A stretch of DNA of 64,000 nucleotides from Anaerolineales bacterium (lineage in GTDB: Bacteria > Chloroflexota > Anaerolineae > Anaerolineales > E44-bin32), in contig JARGGH010000010.1 in assembly GCA_029210945.1 (NCBI GenBank), positions 21,418 to 85,417 on the forward strand. Reading direction: 5' to 3'. Positions 35,415-45,465 of this stretch are shown here, in pieces (the first letter of the stretch is position 1; every line of letters begins with the position of its first letter). The notes beneath the pieces were generated by a model, which saw only the letters and a program-made list of their open reading frames with translations, had not been told where the DNA came from and made no database searches. Both the position numbers and the translations under genes were made by a program.

Positions 35415-35836
35415 AAAGCTCCCCTTCTCTATGGTTCCGTTTCTCCAGTATAGAAGGAGGTGTATCTAGTATTCAAGCGGATCTCAGTGCCAGACGCTGA
35501 TTATTTTTCGCTGATTTGTATCATGCTCCTGGTAAACTCATAATTTCGAAGACGGCCTGCCCCCCTTTAATTTTTCTTGAACAAGTTTCCCGCGCATCGG
35601 GTTATGACAGAATTGTAGCAAGTGCTTTATCCATCTATGGTATCTGGTTCTATTAACTTCTCCATATATAGGATAAGAATCTGAGGCCAGACTTTGAAGG
35701 AAACTCTGGCTTCTGATAATCTTGCGACCCGGGTTTAGATTACTATCCAGGAGAGAAGTTATTGGTCGCCGATAAGGATAGTTAGCGGATACTCCCCCAC
35801 ATTTTGATATTGACACCAGCCCTGATTGACAAACAC
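35415..35836. other. AT-rich gap between the GH10-like and Lit-like genes
   Basis: Holds an unrecognised 100-codon minus-strand frame (35538-35840, start overlapping the Lit-like stop) with no family likeness, no ribosome binding site of note and Ser/Arg-rich content. It may be a decayed gene or chance. Otherwise nothing is recognised. Confidence 0.4.
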
Positions 35837-36535
35837 TCATACCTGCTCGCGGCTTCGCTTCAGCGCGGCCGGCCCAAATCTGCCGGCCAGGTAGAGCAGT
35901 CCCGCCTCGATGAGCGTCACGATAACGACTAGCGCGAACGTGTCCCTCCAGAAGCGTTCAGGGTACAGACGGATGAAGGTATCCGAGTAGGCGAAGAGCC
36001 AGGTGTCCCCCTCAAAGAAGATCCGGTGAAATCCAACAAAGAACACGCCGAAGCCGACCACCAGGCCCACGCCGATTGCCAGCATCAAGATCAATATCCA
36101 CCGGGCAGCCGCCATCAGGGTCGCTCCGACGAGGTCAAGAGACCCCCGCCAGCCCAACAACACCAGCCCCGCCGCGGCGGCAACCGAGCCCCAAGCGTGA
36201 ACGCTCCATACGATCTGGATCAAGTCGTAAACATCCTGCATGTGCCGGAGTTCACGCTCATTGTGCATCGGCGCCCCTCCAGGCAAACGGTAATCATCGA
36301 AGTAGGAGAGTTCGTCCTCGCCAAGCAAGAATTCAACATCGACCTGTGACCAAAAGATGCGGTCTTCGGTTGAGAAACCGAAACGATCCGGCGGGAATCC
36401 TGGCATGCGGTACTCGACCGGGATCCAGATCCTGGCTGTCCCGAGGATGATGCGCACAGCGAGCAAGACCAGCACGATAACCATCAGGTCTTGGGTGATG
36501 ACCTGGAGCATCCGGAGTGGTTGTGATCTATTCAT
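35837..36535 (-). CDS. Lit-like lipoprotein intramolecular transacylase (DUF1461/TIGR01906)
   Basis: 232-aa membrane protein with about four transmembrane helices. The family hallmark is an extracytoplasmic HNERELRHMQDVYDLI (His91, His98) and a second site FFVGFHRIFFEGDTWLF...DTFIRLYPERFWRDTF (His170). In Firmicutes this family includes Lit, which moves an acyl chain within diacylglyceryl lipoproteins to the N-terminus to make lyso-form lipoproteins. The two catalytic histidines appear conserved, but activity here is inference. Last gene of the MoxR-DUF58-spermidine synthase-like unit, 20 nt after the previous stop. Confidence 0.8.
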   Translation of the reverse strand: MNRSQPLRMLQVITQDLMVIVLVLLAVRIILGTARIWIPVEYRMPGFPPDRFGFSTEDRIFWSQVDVEFLLGEDELSYFDDYRLPGGAPMHNERELRHMQDVYDLIQIVWSVHAWGSVAAAAGLVLLGWRGSLDLVGATLMAAARWILILMLAIGVGLVVGFGVFFVGFHRIFFEGDTWLFAYSDTFIRLYPERFWRDTFALVVIVTLIEAGLLYLAGRFGPAALKRSREQV

Positions 36536-36555
36536 CGGTGCGATTCCACCTTTCC

Positions 36556-38103
36556 TTAGCGGAGCAGATCCATCTGGTCGCTCAAGACGAACCTCAGCGC
36601 GATCGCATTGGTGAGCTGCTCGATCGGTGCTCTGTCATCCGTAAAAACTACCCCGGAATCCGGCGTCGGTTTCAGATTCTCAGCGGACCGCCGCAGGACA
36701 TCGACGAGCAGAGGGTGGGCCCCACCTGCCTCGAGCTCTAACTCGTTCAGGACCAGATTCTCTGCAGATGTTGGCTGGGTGGTTGCGAAGATGATCGTAT
36801 TAAACGTCTGGGGCACGTCGACCACATGCACGGACTCGAACACGACCTGCAGTGTCCCCACCATTCCTTCGATAATTCGCCGGTCTTGAGGGGTCCTACC
36901 GACATTGATGACGACCGTGCCCTGTGGATCGAGATGATCATGCAGGATTTCAAAGAATTCAACCGTCGTGAGGTGGAAAGGGATATAGGGCAAGCGGTAG
37001 GCATCGACGCCAATCACAGTATAGGTATGTGGGCTGTGCGCGATCCCCCAGCGGCCGTCCTGCGCGATCGCGTTGAGATTGGCCTCGTTCATGTCGAACC
37101 ACCGGCGGCCGACCTCAATGATCATCGGGTCGATTTCCCACCCGTCAATCTGGACCGGGCCGAAGACCTCAGTATATTGTTTGGCGATCGTACCGGCCGC
37201 GAGCCCGACTATGCCCACTCTCTTGACTTCAATTTCCGTCTCCGGCGGGTAGAAAAAGGGCGCCGCCAGGAAATAATCCCAGGTGCCGTAGGTGGCGGTC
37301 ATACCCGGTGCATAGATAGAGTGAATCCCCTGCCCCTCGTTCAGCATCAACATACGGACACCATCGCGCTCGACGACCTGGATGTAGTTGTAGCCCGATT
37401 CAACCTCGTAGATCTGCCCGACCGAATCTTTAATCGGTGCGGAGGCTGTCAGCGCCGCCAACCCAAGGATGACCAGCGGCATCCAGAGATGGTAGACGAA
37501 CTGCTTGCGATCGCTCATGAATAAGCCCACAAGCGCCGTTCCGATCAGCATCAAGCTGAACAGCACGAACGTGTTAGCAGTTCCGATGCGCGGGATCAGC
37601 ACCAGCACCGGCAGAAATGTCCCAAAAATGGACCCGAGCGTCGAGAGGGCGTAGATCCGCCCCGAGGTGCGGCCGGCATGCTCGCGATCCTCAATCGCAA
37701 GACGGATGGCGTAGGGCGACACGCAGCCCAACAGTGTCACCGGCACGCTGAACAACAGCAGCACCGAGATGAACGAACCCACCATGAGCCCGGTCTGCAG
37801 TCGCTCCACAGACCGCGCTGCCTGCAGCAGCACTGGTTGAGCGATGACCGGTACGAGCCCGGCGGTAAACCCAGCCCAGACGATCACCCGGTAGAATGCG
37901 GTCGGGAACGGCCAGCGATCAGCCCAGCGCCCACCCAGAAAATAACCGGCGGAGAGGTAGACAAGAATCAACCCGATGATGTTCGCCCAGACGATGTTGC
38001 TCGTACCGTAAACTGTTCCCAGCAACCGGGAAGCGGATAATTCGATTGCCAATGTGGCCATACCAGCGATGAAGACCGCCAGCATAAGATAACTTTTACG
38101 CAC
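36556..38103 (-). CDS. Membrane-fused spermidine synthase-like protein
   Basis: 515 aa. The N-terminal half has 6-8 transmembrane helices of the MFS/spermidine synthase fusion type (LAIELSASRLLGTVYGTSNIVWANIIGLILVYLSAGYFLGGRWADR, GCVSPYAIRLAIEDREHAGRTSGRIYALSTLGSIFGTFLPV). The C-terminal half is a Rossmann methyltransferase-like polyamine synthase fold (YNYIQVVERDGVRMLMLNEGQGIHS, VGIVGLAAGTIAKQY, DGWEIDPMIIEVGRRWFDMNE). The usual GGGDG of SpeE is replaced by GLAAGT, so aminopropyl transfer is doubtful. Lies between DUF58 and the Lit-like gene in one operon. Confidence 0.85.
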   Translation of the reverse strand: MRKSYLMLAVFIAGMATLAIELSASRLLGTVYGTSNIVWANIIGLILVYLSAGYFLGGRWADRWPFPTAFYRVIVWAGFTAGLVPVIAQPVLLQAARSVERLQTGLMVGSFISVLLLFSVPVTLLGCVSPYAIRLAIEDREHAGRTSGRIYALSTLGSIFGTFLPVLVLIPRIGTANTFVLFSLMLIGTALVGLFMSDRKQFVYHLWMPLVILGLAALTASAPIKDSVGQIYEVESGYNYIQVVERDGVRMLMLNEGQGIHSIYAPGMTATYGTWDYFLAAPFFYPPETEIEVKRVGIVGLAAGTIAKQYTEVFGPVQIDGWEIDPMIIEVGRRWFDMNEANLNAIAQDGRWGIAHSPHTYTVIGVDAYRLPYIPFHLTTVEFFEILHDHLDPQGTVVINVGRTPQDRRIIEGMVGTLQVVFESVHVVDVPQTFNTIIFATTQPTSAENLVLNELELEAGGAHPLLVDVLRRSAENLKPTPDSGVVFTDDRAPIEQLTNAIALRFVLSDQMDLLR

Positions 38104-38123
38104 GTTTCACCTCTGAAAAGGGA

Positions 38124-39461
38124 TCAAGCCGCCCGGACCACGAAGGGTTTGCGTTGTTTCGACCCCAGCGCAGTGCCGAGCGTATCGCCGTATTGTACTC
38201 TACGGACCGGGATGCCGGAGCGCGCGGCAGCATCGACAAAAGCAACGCTGCTCTCTTGCCCTCCAAACGTCGCCGCGTCCAGCGAGACAAGAACCGGCTG
38301 CCGGCCAGCGTGCGCCAGGTGATGGACGCTGGCGAGCAGCTCTGTCGATGCAGACGGGGTGATCATGATCACGGTCGAGCCCTGTGGGATGCGCCGCGCT
38401 TCCACCTTCAAGACATTCTCGAGCGCCAGTTTCCCCCGGGCCTTGAAGACGGCCAGCGACTCGAGCAGTCGGTACTGCTGTGCATCTCCCGGCTCTGGTT
38501 GAATGACGTGCCGCATCTCACCATAAGCGACAAGGCCAACAGCCCGGCCGCGCTGCAGAAAATGATAAGCGACCGAGGCCGCAGCCGTGACCGCATATTC
38601 CTCGCTTGAAGCCGGAAGCTGGAACAACTCCTCATCGGAGCGCAGCCGGCTGTCAGGATCTGCTGCGGCCGGCAGCTCAGAATGTGCGGATCGTGCTCCG
38701 TCGAGCACAATCCAGATCTCCGCAAGCGGATCGAGTTCGAACTCTTTCACGATTAATTTGCGCCTGCGCGCGGTGGACTTCCAGTGAATCCTGCCGAAAC
38801 TATCCCCCGGGACATAATCACGAACGCCGGCCGCGTTTGGAGTGATCTGGTGCGTTCGCTGGTGGAGCGCCTCGCCTCCCGGAAGCCGTCCGGACGGTAG
38901 CGGAAATTCGTTGAGCGGGACGATCATTGGCAAGACGACGATGTGCTGCTTCACAGGGATCACATCAGATACCGGAAAGAGGCCGAATGGATCGCCCGAG
39001 CCGATCGTAATTGGACCCAGCCGGAAACGGCCGCGTTGCGTGCACAGCGTGCGCATCAACCAGGTCCTGGAACCGCCGGGGGGAAGCCCGGAGGTGACCG
39101 TCACAGCCTGATGTGCCCCGGCGCCCGAAGGACCACGGAAACCTAATCCGACGGCGACCGCAGTCACACGGTATCCTGGCAGGTCGGAAGCATCCCTTGT
39201 CTCAACCCATAATTTCGGGAACCTGCTCTGGTTTGTAATTCGGAAGCGCTCCATGAACAGTTCCCCAACCTGGGCGCGCGGCGTGCGGGCCTCACGTTCA
39301 ACCTCTACGCCGCGCAGCGCCAACCGGGACCAGATCCATGAGAAGAGCAGCAGGCCTCCCCACAGGTAAGTCAGACTGTAGAAAAAATCGCGGCCGGAGA
39401 TCTGCGCCGCCAGCAGGCTCCCCGCAAAGAGGATTAAAACGAGGCGTGCCCGCGCGGACAT
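38124..39461 (-). CDS. DUF58-domain membrane protein
   Basis: 445 aa. Two N-terminal transmembrane helices (about 5-45) are followed by a beta-rich segment and the DUF58 signature [36 protein letters not shown] vWA-like C-terminal half follows ([25 protein letters not shown]). DUF58 proteins accompany MoxR ATPases and are thought to be their clients in metal-insertion or envelope-complex assembly. Its ATG shares one base with the MoxR stop (TAATG). The transglutaminase gene often found next is absent. Confidence 0.9.
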   Translation of the reverse strand: MSARARLVLILFAGSLLAAQISGRDFFYSLTYLWGGLLLFSWIWSRLALRGVEVEREARTPRAQVGELFMERFRITNQSRFPKLWVETRDASDLPGYRVTAVAVGLGFRGPSGAGAHQAVTVTSGLPPGGSRTWLMRTLCTQRGRFRLGPITIGSGDPFGLFPVSDVIPVKQHIVVLPMIVPLNEFPLPSGRLPGGEALHQRTHQITPNAAGVRDYVPGDSFGRIHWKSTARRRKLIVKEFELDPLAEIWIVLDGARSAHSELPAAADPDSRLRSDEELFQLPASSEEYAVTAAASVAYHFLQRGRAVGLVAYGEMRHVIQPEPGDAQQYRLLESLAVFKARGKLALENVLKVEARRIPQGSTVIMITPSASTELLASVHHLAHAGRQPVLVSLDAATFGGQESSVAFVDAAARSGIPVRRVQYGDTLGTALGSKQRKPFVVRAA

Positions 39462-40408
39462 TATCCGATTTCGCCTCCGGGCACAGAGATGCGATCCAAC
39501 AATTCACGCACAATATCTCGCTCATCGACCTCGCGGATCCGGGCAGCGGAGCCCACGATCAAGCGGTGGGCCAGCGCCGGGACCGCCAATGCCTTAACAT
39601 CATCAGGGATGACGTAATCCCGGCCGTTCAGCGCTGCGAAGGCCTGCGCCGTCCGATACAGCGCGAGGCTGCCGCGCGGACTGGCTCCGAGATAAACCTC
39701 ACTGTGCGATCGAGTCGCATCTACGAGTTCGACAATATAGGCCATAATCTCGGCGGACACCTTTATACGGCGGATGGCCGCCTGTGCCTGCAGGAGTTCA
39801 TCAACCTCGACGACCTGCCCCAACGAATCTATCGGGTGGGCGATCTTTTGATTGACCAGCATCTGGATCTCATCCCGTCCGGCCGGGTAGCCGATATTGA
39901 TCCGCAGCAGAAAGCGGTCCATCTGCGCTTCTGGGAGCGGGAATGTGCCTTCATACTCAATCGGGTTCTGCGTCGCCATGACCATGAACGGTTCGGGAAG
40001 GGCGTATGTGTGTCCGTCGACGGTCACCTGCCGCTCCTCCATCGCTTCCAGCAGCGCCGCCTGAGTCTTGGGTGTCGCCCGGTTGATCTCATCGGTAAGC
40101 ACGATCTGGGCGATCACCGGACCCGGGCGAAATTCGAATTCGTTGGTTTTCTGATTAAAGATCGAAACACCCGTCACGTCACTCGGCAGCATATCGGGCG
40201 TAAATTGGATGCGGTTGAAGGAGCACCCGAGCGAGCGTGCCAGGCTTTTCGCGAGCATCGTCTTGCCCGTCCCGGGTACGTCCTCAATCAGGATATGCCC
40301 TTCACAGAACAAGCCGATAATCGTGAGCCGGATTGAATCAGGCTTTCCAACGATCACCTTGCCAACGTTGCCGGAAAGCCTATCGTACAGGCCTCGAATA
40401 TCTGTCAT
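39461..40408 (-). CDS. MoxR family AAA+ ATPase
   Basis: 315-aa chaperone-like ATPase. Walker [19 protein letters not shown], Walker [24 protein letters not shown], sensor 1 [24 protein letters not shown], and the C-terminal helical lid with [41 protein letters not shown] precedes ATG 40408, and TAGAAT on the minus strand (40466-40461) is a possible -10 box. First gene of a four-gene unit. Confidence 0.95.
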   Translation of the reverse strand: MTDIRGLYDRLSGNVGKVIVGKPDSIRLTIIGLFCEGHILIEDVPGTGKTMLAKSLARSLGCSFNRIQFTPDMLPSDVTGVSIFNQKTNEFEFRPGPVIAQIVLTDEINRATPKTQAALLEAMEERQVTVDGHTYALPEPFMVMATQNPIEYEGTFPLPEAQMDRFLLRINIGYPAGRDEIQMLVNQKIAHPIDSLGQVVEVDELLQAQAAIRRIKVSAEIMAYIVELVDATRSHSEVYLGASPRGSLALYRTAQAFAALNGRDYVIPDDVKALAVPALAHRLIVGSAARIREVDERDIVRELLDRISVPGGEIG

Positions 40409-40538
40409 GTGAACTCCTGATTAGAAGCGGTCCATTCATGGTCTCGCTGCAATGATGGACATTCTACCCTGATCTGAATGGAGCGGCTTGAATGGTGGTT
40501 CAAAGCCTGGCTGGACCATAAAATGCTTCTGAATTGAT

Positions 40539-41624
40539 TCACTGGTTGATCAACAACGCCAGCATCGCGATCCAGAAAAGTGCAAAATTCAGCGTCCTTC
40601 GATTATTTAACGACACATTCAGCAGCAGCAGACTGAGCACCACCCCGGTGAAGATGCGCACTAACCCGAGAGGCTCCCGGAAAGTTGAGAACGGCAGCAG
40701 CACGATGACCGCCGCATTCAGAAACTCGCTCCAGGCGAAGGAATCGGCGGGGGCAACTCTCAAGCGGGCGACACCCTGGATCAGTGCATAAACAGTCGGC
40801 AGGATGATCGTCGGTCCGAAGATGAGCGCAAAAAGGCCCAACGCCTTGATGCTGACCCCACCGATGCGCAGAAAGCCCATGAATGGAATCCACTCAAACG
40901 GCGTTGCCATCTCGCCGCCACTGCCGATCCCGGGGGTTCCGAACGTGCGCCACAACCAGACCTGCCAGAGCACGAACAACCCGCCGGCCCCAAACAAGGC
41001 GGCCTGCCCGCGATCGATCTTTCGACCCACCAGATCGGAGATCAGGATCGCCAGCCAGAATACGGCCGAGGTCTCTTTCGCGAACATGGCCAATGACAGC
41101 GCAATCGCCAGCGGCACGAAGCGGCCGCGCTCTTTAAAAAGAAACGCGAGCACGACCAGGCCATACGCCAGCGGCTCGTTCAGGTTGAGCCCAACCGACG
41201 AAACGAGCCCGACCCACAAGCCATAGATTAACGCGTAGCCGGTCGCAAGACCTCGTCGGGCAAGGATGTCGGCGACTGCGTAAGTCGCCGCAGAATGGGC
41301 CAGCAGATTAACCAGGATCAGCGACCATGGGATCCAGTCAGGCTGCCCGAAGGCGAGCAGCCGAGCGAGCAGCGGGTAGAGGATCCGCTGATAGCGGTAC
41401 GCAGGGACGTCCAGATGAGCGGCGACTGATTCGGGTTCAGGGTCGAGAGCGATATACGTGCTGAACTGACCGTCGTAGCCTTCTGTGCCGTCTGGATCAA
41501 GTTCAGCGTAGCGTGTGCCAATTTCGGCGAGAGCTACCGGGTTTCCATCGTAGGAGGCCAAACGCCATGCGACATACGATCCCGATACGATCAGCACCAC
41601 CAGCGCCGGCCAGAACCTCTTCAT
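40539..41624 (-). CDS. Polytopic membrane protein, GT-C-like (cassette member C)
   Basis: 361 aa with about nine transmembrane helices. After the first helix is a conserved loop YDGNPVALAEIGTRY...GYDGQFSTYIALDPEP...LDVPAYRYQRILYPLLARLLA. The Asp/Gly-rich sequence ahead of helix 2 resembles GT-C mannosyltransferase-type proteins and the family named for cell-surface glycopolymer formation (AZOBR_p60025-like). Catalytic identity is not proven. ATG 41624 is in an ATGA overlap with the previous gene; a start at 41645 has less support. Last gene of a five-gene run. Confidence 0.7.
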   Translation of the reverse strand: MKRFWPALVVLIVSGSYVAWRLASYDGNPVALAEIGTRYAELDPDGTEGYDGQFSTYIALDPEPESVAAHLDVPAYRYQRILYPLLARLLAFGQPDWIPWSLILVNLLAHSAATYAVADILARRGLATGYALIYGLWVGLVSSVGLNLNEPLAYGLVVLAFLFKERGRFVPLAIALSLAMFAKETSAVFWLAILISDLVGRKIDRGQAALFGAGGLFVLWQVWLWRTFGTPGIGSGGEMATPFEWIPFMGFLRIGGVSIKALGLFALIFGPTIILPTVYALIQGVARLRVAPADSFAWSEFLNAAVIVLLPFSTFREPLGLVRIFTGVVLSLLLLNVSLNNRRTLNFALFWIAMLALLINQ

Positions 41625-43879
41625 GACCTTCGTGCCCTGCCCCATAATAAGATCACTGCCAGCCAGCCGATCCCTGAAATTGCTGCCGCAGGGACAACCC
41701 CTGTGGGGCGATAGACAAAATCGACTGCATGCTCACCCTCCGGGACCCACACAGCCATGAACAGATAATTCGCCCGGTAAAGTTCGGTCAGCTCGCCATC
41801 GACCAGAACCTCCCAGCCCGGGTACCACGTATCACTCAGGAACAGCCAGCTGCCTCCATCCGAGGAAGCGCTGATGCGGATACGGTTTGGATTTGGCTGG
41901 GGAATAATCTCAGCCTCTCCCCTGCCCCCGCCCGGCAATGGATCTGAGACGGTTTCGATATAGATGAACTCCATAACGTCGGCTGAACGCGCAGCAAGTT
42001 TACGGAGAACTTCCTCACCTGAACCCGCTGGAAAAGCCTCCGGGACCATCCAGACCCGCGCTCCGGGGGCTAACTCGCGGTAAGCGACTCCCAAGATCTC
42101 ACTCTCATCGCCCACGGCGTGCCAGCGGACACCTGACCAGCGTAAGACGCGCTCCTTTTGATTCGAATCCAGACTCTCGACCCATTCCAACCAGCGGGCA
42201 TAGCGATCAGGGGTGAATGGATCAAAGTTGTTGGCGGAGTAGATCCCGTCCAGCATGGTAGTGTTCGGAAGACCAACATCCCGCACCATGCGCCAGTCGA
42301 CGCCCGGGTTGAACGTGTCAAACCGGTGCGTTTGCTCAAATTTGATCTGCTCTTCCAGCTCAACTGGCATATAAACCCTACCGGGACGATCGATCATTTG
42401 GGACAACTGGCTCTGCCCCTGAAATACCTCCGGATCGCCGGCCGGGTTCAAACCATATCCTGCGGTCGCCAGGTCGAGCAGAACAAATGCCGCAAGACTG
42501 AAGATCACTCGCCAATGATCCCGCTTGTTGAGGAACAGCGTCAGCAGTCCGGCGATGAAGAACAGCAAACCAGCACGGGCGAACGCCGGGACAAACGTCG
42601 CCTGTACGTCGCCCAAGAGACGCGCCCCGACGTAGCTCGCTGCGCCGACGATCCCGGCACCGGCGGTTCCGAGGCGCGCCCAGTACAACCCCCTGCCTTC
42701 AGGGGTCACCCAATCCCCGACTCCGATCCCGGCGAGCAGCGCAAGACAGAACACGGACAGCAGATTCCAGCGCGCCGGCGCCTGGAATAAATTAAAAGTA
42801 GGGATAAATTCGTAGAGGAACCGGAAGACGAACGTGTTCTTTCCGAGGGAGAAAATAAAAGCGACCGCGAGCGCAGATGCCAAAAAAATTGTGAGGTCCC
42901 TCTCCTGGTTCCGCTTGCGGAACAGCCCAGTCAGAGACCCGATCGCCATCAGCAGCGGGAAAATGCCAATGTAGATCGCATCCTCCCAGTAGTTGCCGTA
43001 CCCCCAATATGTGCCCGAAGCAGGGTTTCCAAACAGGTCAGGAGCGATGAGCCCCACGAGCCGCCAGGGCCAGAAGGAATAGGTGAGCGCAAACTCTGGA
43101 TCGAGCCCCGCGGCTCGCTGGGACTGCAGTAAATATTCTAGAGTTGGCACCAACTGGATTGCGGACAGGACGAACGCGATTGAACCAGACAGGAACAGAT
43201 CGAATCCGGAAGAGAGGAGCCTGCGCCATCCATCCTGCTGGACGGACCGCCAGACCACCCAGGCCGCCGTAAAAACCAGCGTGTACCACGATGTTTGTGC
43301 ATGACCTGCCAGCCACTGCAGCGCGAACAACGCTCCCAGACCCAGAACATCGGACCACCGGCGTGCGGGCGGGCGCGCGGAGCTACCCGCGGCGAGGCGG
43401 TCCGCCGCAAAAATGATCCAGGGCAGCCAGGCGGCAGCGTGATTTATGCTGATGAACCAGGCGCGGGCGACCAGATAACCGGAGAGGCTGAAGGCGATGC
43501 CCGCCACCAGCTGACCGCGCGGCGCCATGCCCAACCGCCGGCAGAGCAGCACCATCCCGATCCCGGCGAACACCAGGTGCAGCGCAACCAGCAAGCCATG
43601 CCCGTACGCCGGCCCCACGATCGCTAAGAGGATGTTCGGCGGGTACAGCAGCGCCGATTGGTAGTTTGCCAGCAGCGGTGCGCCGAAGCCGGATAATGGG
43701 TTCCAGAAAGGGATATGGCCCTGCCGGACCACATCAAGTGCATACTCATGCCAGGGCACGAACTGCAGCATCGGCGTGCCCCAATAAAGCACTTTTCCAA
43801 GCAATAACATCGGACCAAAGAGCAACAAGGGTCCCAGGGCGGTTAGTGCCAGAATGCTCCAATCGCGTCGCAGCTTCAT
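41621..43879 (-). CDS. YfhO-like membrane protein (cassette member B2)
   Basis: 752 aa. About 11-13 transmembrane helices are followed by an extracytoplasmic C-terminal region and a last helix. The YfhO/GT-C signatures are PMLQFVPWHEYALDVVRQGHIPFWNPLSGFGAPLLANYQSALLYPPN (acidic loop 1) and SGYLVARAWFISINHAAAWLPWI. The C-terminal beta module WLFLSDTWYPGWEVLVDGE...VPEGEHAVDFVYRP is the YfhO C-terminal domain. YfhO proteins glycosylate lipoteichoic acid or related surface polymers using lipid-linked sugars. Paralog of the gene at 45462-47594. Confidence 0.82.
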   Translation of the reverse strand: MKLRRDWSILALTALGPLLLFGPMLLLGKVLYWGTPMLQFVPWHEYALDVVRQGHIPFWNPLSGFGAPLLANYQSALLYPPNILLAIVGPAYGHGLLVALHLVFAGIGMVLLCRRLGMAPRGQLVAGIAFSLSGYLVARAWFISINHAAAWLPWIIFAADRLAAGSSARPPARRWSDVLGLGALFALQWLAGHAQTSWYTLVFTAAWVVWRSVQQDGWRRLLSSGFDLFLSGSIAFVLSAIQLVPTLEYLLQSQRAAGLDPEFALTYSFWPWRLVGLIAPDLFGNPASGTYWGYGNYWEDAIYIGIFPLLMAIGSLTGLFRKRNQERDLTIFLASALAVAFIFSLGKNTFVFRFLYEFIPTFNLFQAPARWNLLSVFCLALLAGIGVGDWVTPEGRGLYWARLGTAGAGIVGAASYVGARLLGDVQATFVPAFARAGLLFFIAGLLTLFLNKRDHWRVIFSLAAFVLLDLATAGYGLNPAGDPEVFQGQSQLSQMIDRPGRVYMPVELEEQIKFEQTHRFDTFNPGVDWRMVRDVGLPNTTMLDGIYSANNFDPFTPDRYARWLEWVESLDSNQKERVLRWSGVRWHAVGDESEILGVAYRELAPGARVWMVPEAFPAGSGEEVLRKLAARSADVMEFIYIETVSDPLPGGGRGEAEIIPQPNPNRIRISASSDGGSWLFLSDTWYPGWEVLVDGELTELYRANYLFMAVWVPEGEHAVDFVYRPTGVVPAAAISGIGWLAVILLWGRARRS

Positions 43880-45465
43880 TCTTCTCCTGTATATCGATAG
43901 ATCGCGTAGTGATTCGATTTGTAGACCAGCTGCATACCCTCCAGCAAATGCTGACCAGATTGCCCGGACCCGGATCCGTCCGGGCCGGAGAGAATATAAT
44001 CCACCCGCTGTTGGGCGAGGAACGCCGACTGTTCCTCTTCCGACATCTTCCCTTCGAAGAAGCGTTCAACCTGCGGTCTGAGCAAGTCCAGGTTTGCGCT
44101 CTCAGGTCCATGCCCGATCACGACATGGACCGGCGCCCACGCCGGCAGCGCGTTCCCGCTTGCGTACGTCGTGAGCACGACGGCATCCTTCTCCCCGTTT
44201 TCGAGCAGCCACTCGAACGCCATCACCTGCTCCTGCTCACGAAAAGCAGGCATGCTTCCGGACCGGGCGACTTGAATCCCGCCGTAAACAAGCAGGAGCG
44301 GGGTCATCAAGGAGAAAACCAGGACCCCCCACCGCACAGCGGTCTTGATCTTTTGATCGATAGCCCATTTTGAAATTCCATAGGACGCAAGCAATGCCAG
44401 CGCAACCCAGCTGCCCTCGGGTAGTCTTCGCTGGAGGTTGTAGGGCGCGTAGGCGAGGAGCGGGACGATGATCACCCATCCCAGCGGCAGCAGCCAGTGC
44501 GCCTTTTTTAAAGCCCAGGCGTTGGCGACGCCCACGACCACCCAGGGGAGCAGCAATCCATAGGCAAGCAAGTAATGCAGCGGATGTGGGGACAGAATCC
44601 GGTTCTGCTCTGTCCATGCCCGCAGGAAAGGATCGCTGGAGAAGGCGAGTGCATAATATACGAAGACCGGCAGCGAGATGCCCAGGGTTCGCAGGATGCC
44701 GGGCAGCCAGCGCTCTCTCCAGCGCCGAAGGCTGTCCCTTCCGGAGCGAAGCAGCACGATGAGTTGATGGAAACCGATGACTGCATAGGCGGAGATCATC
44801 GCTAACGGCTGGACGAGACCGGTCACAGCGATCGCCAGGCCGCTATGCCATCCTTTTCCAGGGTCCGCGTCGCTCTCGAGATACCAGCGCAAACCGGTGA
44901 GCAGCAGAGCCCGTGCAAGCACAAGGTGCGGAAGCCCGAGATAGGCCAGAAAACCAAACGTCTCAGGAGAGATGAAACCCAACGGCAAACTGCCAAGCAG
45001 CGTGCCCCGGTTGAGCAGCACAGGGAGCCATCCCAAACCGCTGCCGATCGTTGCGATGACTGTCGCCCATGCACTCGAATCCGGGTCATCGAGAAAGTGA
45101 TTGACGAAGCGGTACGTCGCCCAGATTGCCAGAGGGATCATGGCCACCCGGAAGAGATGGTAGAGCACGACAAGTTGGAGATGCAGCTCCGGCCCGGCGG
45201 CCAATTTCCCGATCAACAAGTATGGCAGGTATGCCAGCACGCCTGGCTGTGGTTGTGTGGAGTAAGGGGTTCGAAACAGCCAATCGCCGGTCGCCCCCAA
45301 GAGCATCTTGGCGATATATGAATTGCCATCTTCGACGCCGAACACAAAGCCCGTAAATACCGAATCCGATCCCTCTGCCGCGAAGCCAATCGCGTACGGG
45401 ATCGTGGTTAATGCGATCAGGACAAATGAGTACAACCAGAAACATCGCACCGGGGTTTGCTTCAT
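43876..45465 (-). CDS. Polytopic membrane protein (cassette member A2)
   Basis: 529 aa with about ten transmembrane helices and a soluble C-terminal segment. Loop 1 reads SVFTGFVFGVEDGNSYIAKMLLGATGDWLFRTPYSTQPQPG, with DGNSY as the likely acidic GT-C site. LGLPHLVLARALLL follows. The C-terminal region, VVLTTYASGNALPAWAPVHVVIGHGPESANLD, resembles lipid-linked-sugar transferases. Clearly homologous to the first gene of the run. ATG 45465 overlaps the preceding stop as ATGA. Confidence 0.72.
   Translation of the reverse strand: MKQTPVRCFWLYSFVLIALTTIPYAIGFAAEGSDSVFTGFVFGVEDGNSYIAKMLLGATGDWLFRTPYSTQPQPGVLAYLPYLLIGKLAAGPELHLQLVVLYHLFRVAMIPLAIWATYRFVNHFLDDPDSSAWATVIATIGSGLGWLPVLLNRGTLLGSLPLGFISPETFGFLAYLGLPHLVLARALLLTGLRWYLESDADPGKGWHSGLAIAVTGLVQPLAMISAYAVIGFHQLIVLLRSGRDSLRRWRERWLPGILRTLGISLPVFVYYALAFSSDPFLRAWTEQNRILSPHPLHYLLAYGLLLPWVVVGVANAWALKKAHWLLPLGWVIIVPLLAYAPYNLQRRLPEGSWVALALLASYGISKWAIDQKIKTAVRWGVLVFSLMTPLLLVYGGIQVARSGSMPAFREQEQVMAFEWLLENGEKDAVVLTTYASGNALPAWAPVHVVIGHGPESANLDLLRPQVERFFEGKMSEEEQSAFLAQQRVDYILSGPDGSGSGQSGQHLLEGMQLVYKSNHYAIYRYTGEE

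Noticed and set aside
35538..35840. A 100-codon minus-strand frame as a real gene
   Set aside because: No family likeness, weak start and Ser/Arg-rich content; described only as part of the gap.
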